A stretch of 5,019 nucleotides of DNA, taken from positions 1 to 5,019 of the forward strand of contig PFHP01000071.1 of assembly GCA_002782365.1 (NCBI GenBank). Direction: 5' to 3'. Below are positions 3,926-5,019 of the stretch, piece after piece. A program made the translations under genes and the position numbers. Under the pieces are notes generated by a model that saw only the letters and a list, made by a program, of their open reading frames with translations, was not told the origin of the DNA and did not search any database. Source of the stretch: Candidatus Kuenenbacteria bacterium CG_4_8_14_3_um_filter_39_15 (GTDB lineage: Bacteria; Patescibacteriota; Patescibacteriia; UBA2196; GWA2-42-15). Every line of letters starts with the position of its first letter. Position 1 is the stretch's first letter.

Positions 3926-4858
3926 TTAAAGTATCTTGACCGCGCCAGAGGCAATGCTTTCCATAAAGTGAGGCTGGACAAGCAGGGCTAACAGACCGAT
4001 AAAAATAACGGCCAGGGCGTGAATAATAATCGGCTTGTGCTGTATTCTGATGCGGATAAAAATAGTCAGCAGGAGATTAATGCCAATAAAGATAAGCAGA
4101 ATTAAAAAGAATTTTTGGGCGTAAAAAACGATTGTGCCAGTTAAACTTTTGTGGTCAGCCTCTTTAAAAAGAACTTCAATGGCTTTGCCGGTTGAGACTT
4201 GGGTGGTGCCGGCAACTTTTGGGGCTAATTCGCCAGACGGGCGGACAAATTCAACCGGGCTGGGAGCGATGAAACTTTTACCAAAATGCTGGACGACTAA
4301 AGTGGTGGTTTGGCCGTCAATTTCGCCGACCACCACCGCCACGCCAATCTCATCATAATTATTGTTCATAATATTGGCTTGATGAGAGGGGCTGTCAAGC
4401 CAGGCATTAACCGCTTCTTCAGCTTCAGAAAAATTCATCGCCAAATTTTCGCCGGCAAAAGTGTAGTTGTAACCAGCGGCTTTGAACCATTCCCAAGGCT
4501 TGGCGCCATCAACAGGAGAATCATGGGCAAAATAATTTTTGGCCAGCATATCTTGGGCTTTCATCATGGCTGATTGGTCCAAAACGCTGGAACGGACGAG
4601 CACTGGCAAACTTTGCTCAACGCGAGCGTTATTAGTCAGTTCAATAATCCGGCTGGAAGTAACGGTGGAAAACTGGGCAACGGTGGGAAAGGTAATAAAG
4701 AGAAAGGCTAAAACAAAAATTTTGACGGCGATTAAAGCGCCGCTGTAAAAATGCAGGGCTGGGTGGCGGATAAAATGGGGTTTATATCCATTATGAACTG
4801 AAGGGATAAAATAGTGATGAAACCGCCTTTTGGTTTTTTGGATAAAATTAATACTCAT
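3926..4858 (-). CDS. Membrane-anchored CAP/SCP (YkwD-like) domain protein
   Basis: 310 residues. A basic N-terminus (KTKRRFHHYF) precedes a membrane segment at about 40-60. A CAP domain follows at about 68-195: NNARVEQSLPVL (76-87), MLAKNYFAHDSP (104-115, His112), GENLA (136-140, Glu137), AWLDSPSHQANIM (152-164, His159) and NNNYDEIGVAVV. These are the family's conserved His and Glu positions. After a Pro/Ser/Gly linker come two more membrane segments (about 247-270 and 278-295). The CAP domain should face outside the membrane, tethered at both ends. Bacterial CAP proteins are secreted or surface proteins of mostly unknown activity. The frame also has GTG (4867) and TTG (4873) starts. I chose ATG at 4858 because the promoter predicts a transcript start near 4875; no SD is visible. 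Confidence 0.85.
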   Translation of the reverse strand: MSINFIQKTKRRFHHYFIPSVHNGYKPHFIRHPALHFYSGALIAVKIFVLAFLFITFPTVAQFSTVTSSRIIELTNNARVEQSLPVLVRSSVLDQSAMMKAQDMLAKNYFAHDSPVDGAKPWEWFKAAGYNYTFAGENLAMNFSEAEEAVNAWLDSPSHQANIMNNNYDEIGVAVVVGEIDGQTTTLVVQHFGKSFIAPSPVEFVRPSGELAPKVAGTTQVSTGKAIEVLFKEADHKSLTGTIVFYAQKFFLILLIFIGINLLLTIFIRIRIQHKPIIIHALAVIFIGLLALLVQPHFMESIASGAVKIL

Positions 4859-4880
4859 AGGAATCACGGTCAATAATTAT

Positions 4881-4889
4881 ATTATACCA
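4881..4889 (-). promoter_or_regulatory. Extended -10 promoter of the CAP gene
   Basis: TGGTATAAT on the minus strand is a perfect extended -10. No good -35 is found at 16-18 bp. A 10-bp palindrome TTGAATTCAA (4908-4917) lies just upstream and could be a regulator site. The predicted start near 4875 gives a leader of about 16 nt to the ATG at 4858. Confidence 0.5.
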
Positions 4890-4928
4890 CATTTTTATCT
4901 TGTTTGATTGAATTCAAATCCTATTTCT

Positions 4929-5005
4929 CCTCCCCTCAGATGAGGGGAGGTGGCGAGCGATTAGCGAGCCAGAGGGGTGTTGAATTTTTAACACCTCCTC
5001 CCCTT
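4929..5005. repeat. Composite REP-like palindromic element
   Basis: CCTCCCCTCA (4929-4938) and TGAGGGGAGG (4941-4950) form a near-perfect palindrome. It is followed by GCGAGC (4953-4958) repeated at 4964-4969, then GAGGGG, then a second hairpin GGTGTTGAA/TTTAACACC (4976-4984 with 4987-4995). CCTCCCCTTA (4996-5005, allowing one mismatch) resembles the first arm again and may begin another unit beyond the edge. I associate a G-rich palindrome plus GGCGAGCG/GCGAGCC with dispersed intergenic repeats in Parcubacteria-like genomes, from memory only. Confidence 0.55.
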
Positions 5006-5019
5006 AATCCGTTTAAAAG

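Noticed and set aside
4134..4748. Three plus-strand frames antisense to the CAP gene (4134-4358, 4310-4573, 4539-4748)
   Set aside because: They are complementary to conserved CAP motifs and have no SD or domain.

Overview
The window looks like a stretch of a small, AT-rich bacterial genome. It has short genes, long palindrome-rich intergenic regions, a non-canonical Fpg, a membrane-tethered CAP protein and a secreted protein of a kind I associate with Candidate Phyla Radiation (Patescibacteria/Parcubacteria) genomes. That placement is inference; there is no rRNA or ribosomal-protein marker here.

Layout. (1) 1-282, minus: the N-terminal 94 codons of a secreted protein that runs off the left edge. 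(2) 283-750: 468 bp without a convincing gene but rich in dyad symmetry. It holds an imperfect inverted duplication (298-435), a plus-strand terminator-like hairpin with no gene before it (460-511), and a long stem-loop whose mismatches become G.U pairs only on the minus strand (633-706). (3) 751-996, minus: a small zinc-ribbon protein with a clear sigma70-type promoter. (4) 997-1337: intergenic, containing that promoter and, on the minus strand, a second promoter plus a terminator that could bracket a small RNA of about 60 nt (about 1148 to 1087). (5) 1338-1715, plus: a small protein with one membrane segment and a coiled coil, with a strong SD and a strong terminator. It is the only confident plus-strand gene. 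(6) 1774-1823: a REP-like GC-rich palindrome between two convergent genes. (7) 1838-2491, minus: Fpg/MutM-type DNA glycosylase lacking the C-terminal zinc finger. (8) 2576-3778, minus: a 400-aa divergent member of the inositol monophosphatase/FBPase superfamily. (9) 3926-4858, minus: a CAP/SCP (YkwD-like) domain protein with one N-terminal and two C-terminal membrane segments. (10) 4929-5005: a second, different REP-like palindromic element at the right edge.

The genes do not form an obvious pathway. Most have their own promoter or terminator, so they are probably separate transcription units: envelope or secreted proteins (left-edge protein, coiled-coil protein, CAP protein), a repair enzyme, a phosphatase-fold protein and a zinc ribbon. 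I see no CRISPR array, transposase, tRNA or rRNA. I do not see a coherent new multi-gene system. The most unusual items are the candidate small RNA, the structured non-coding stretch at 298-724, the zinc-finger-less Fpg with altered active-site residues, and the divergent phosphatase-fold protein.
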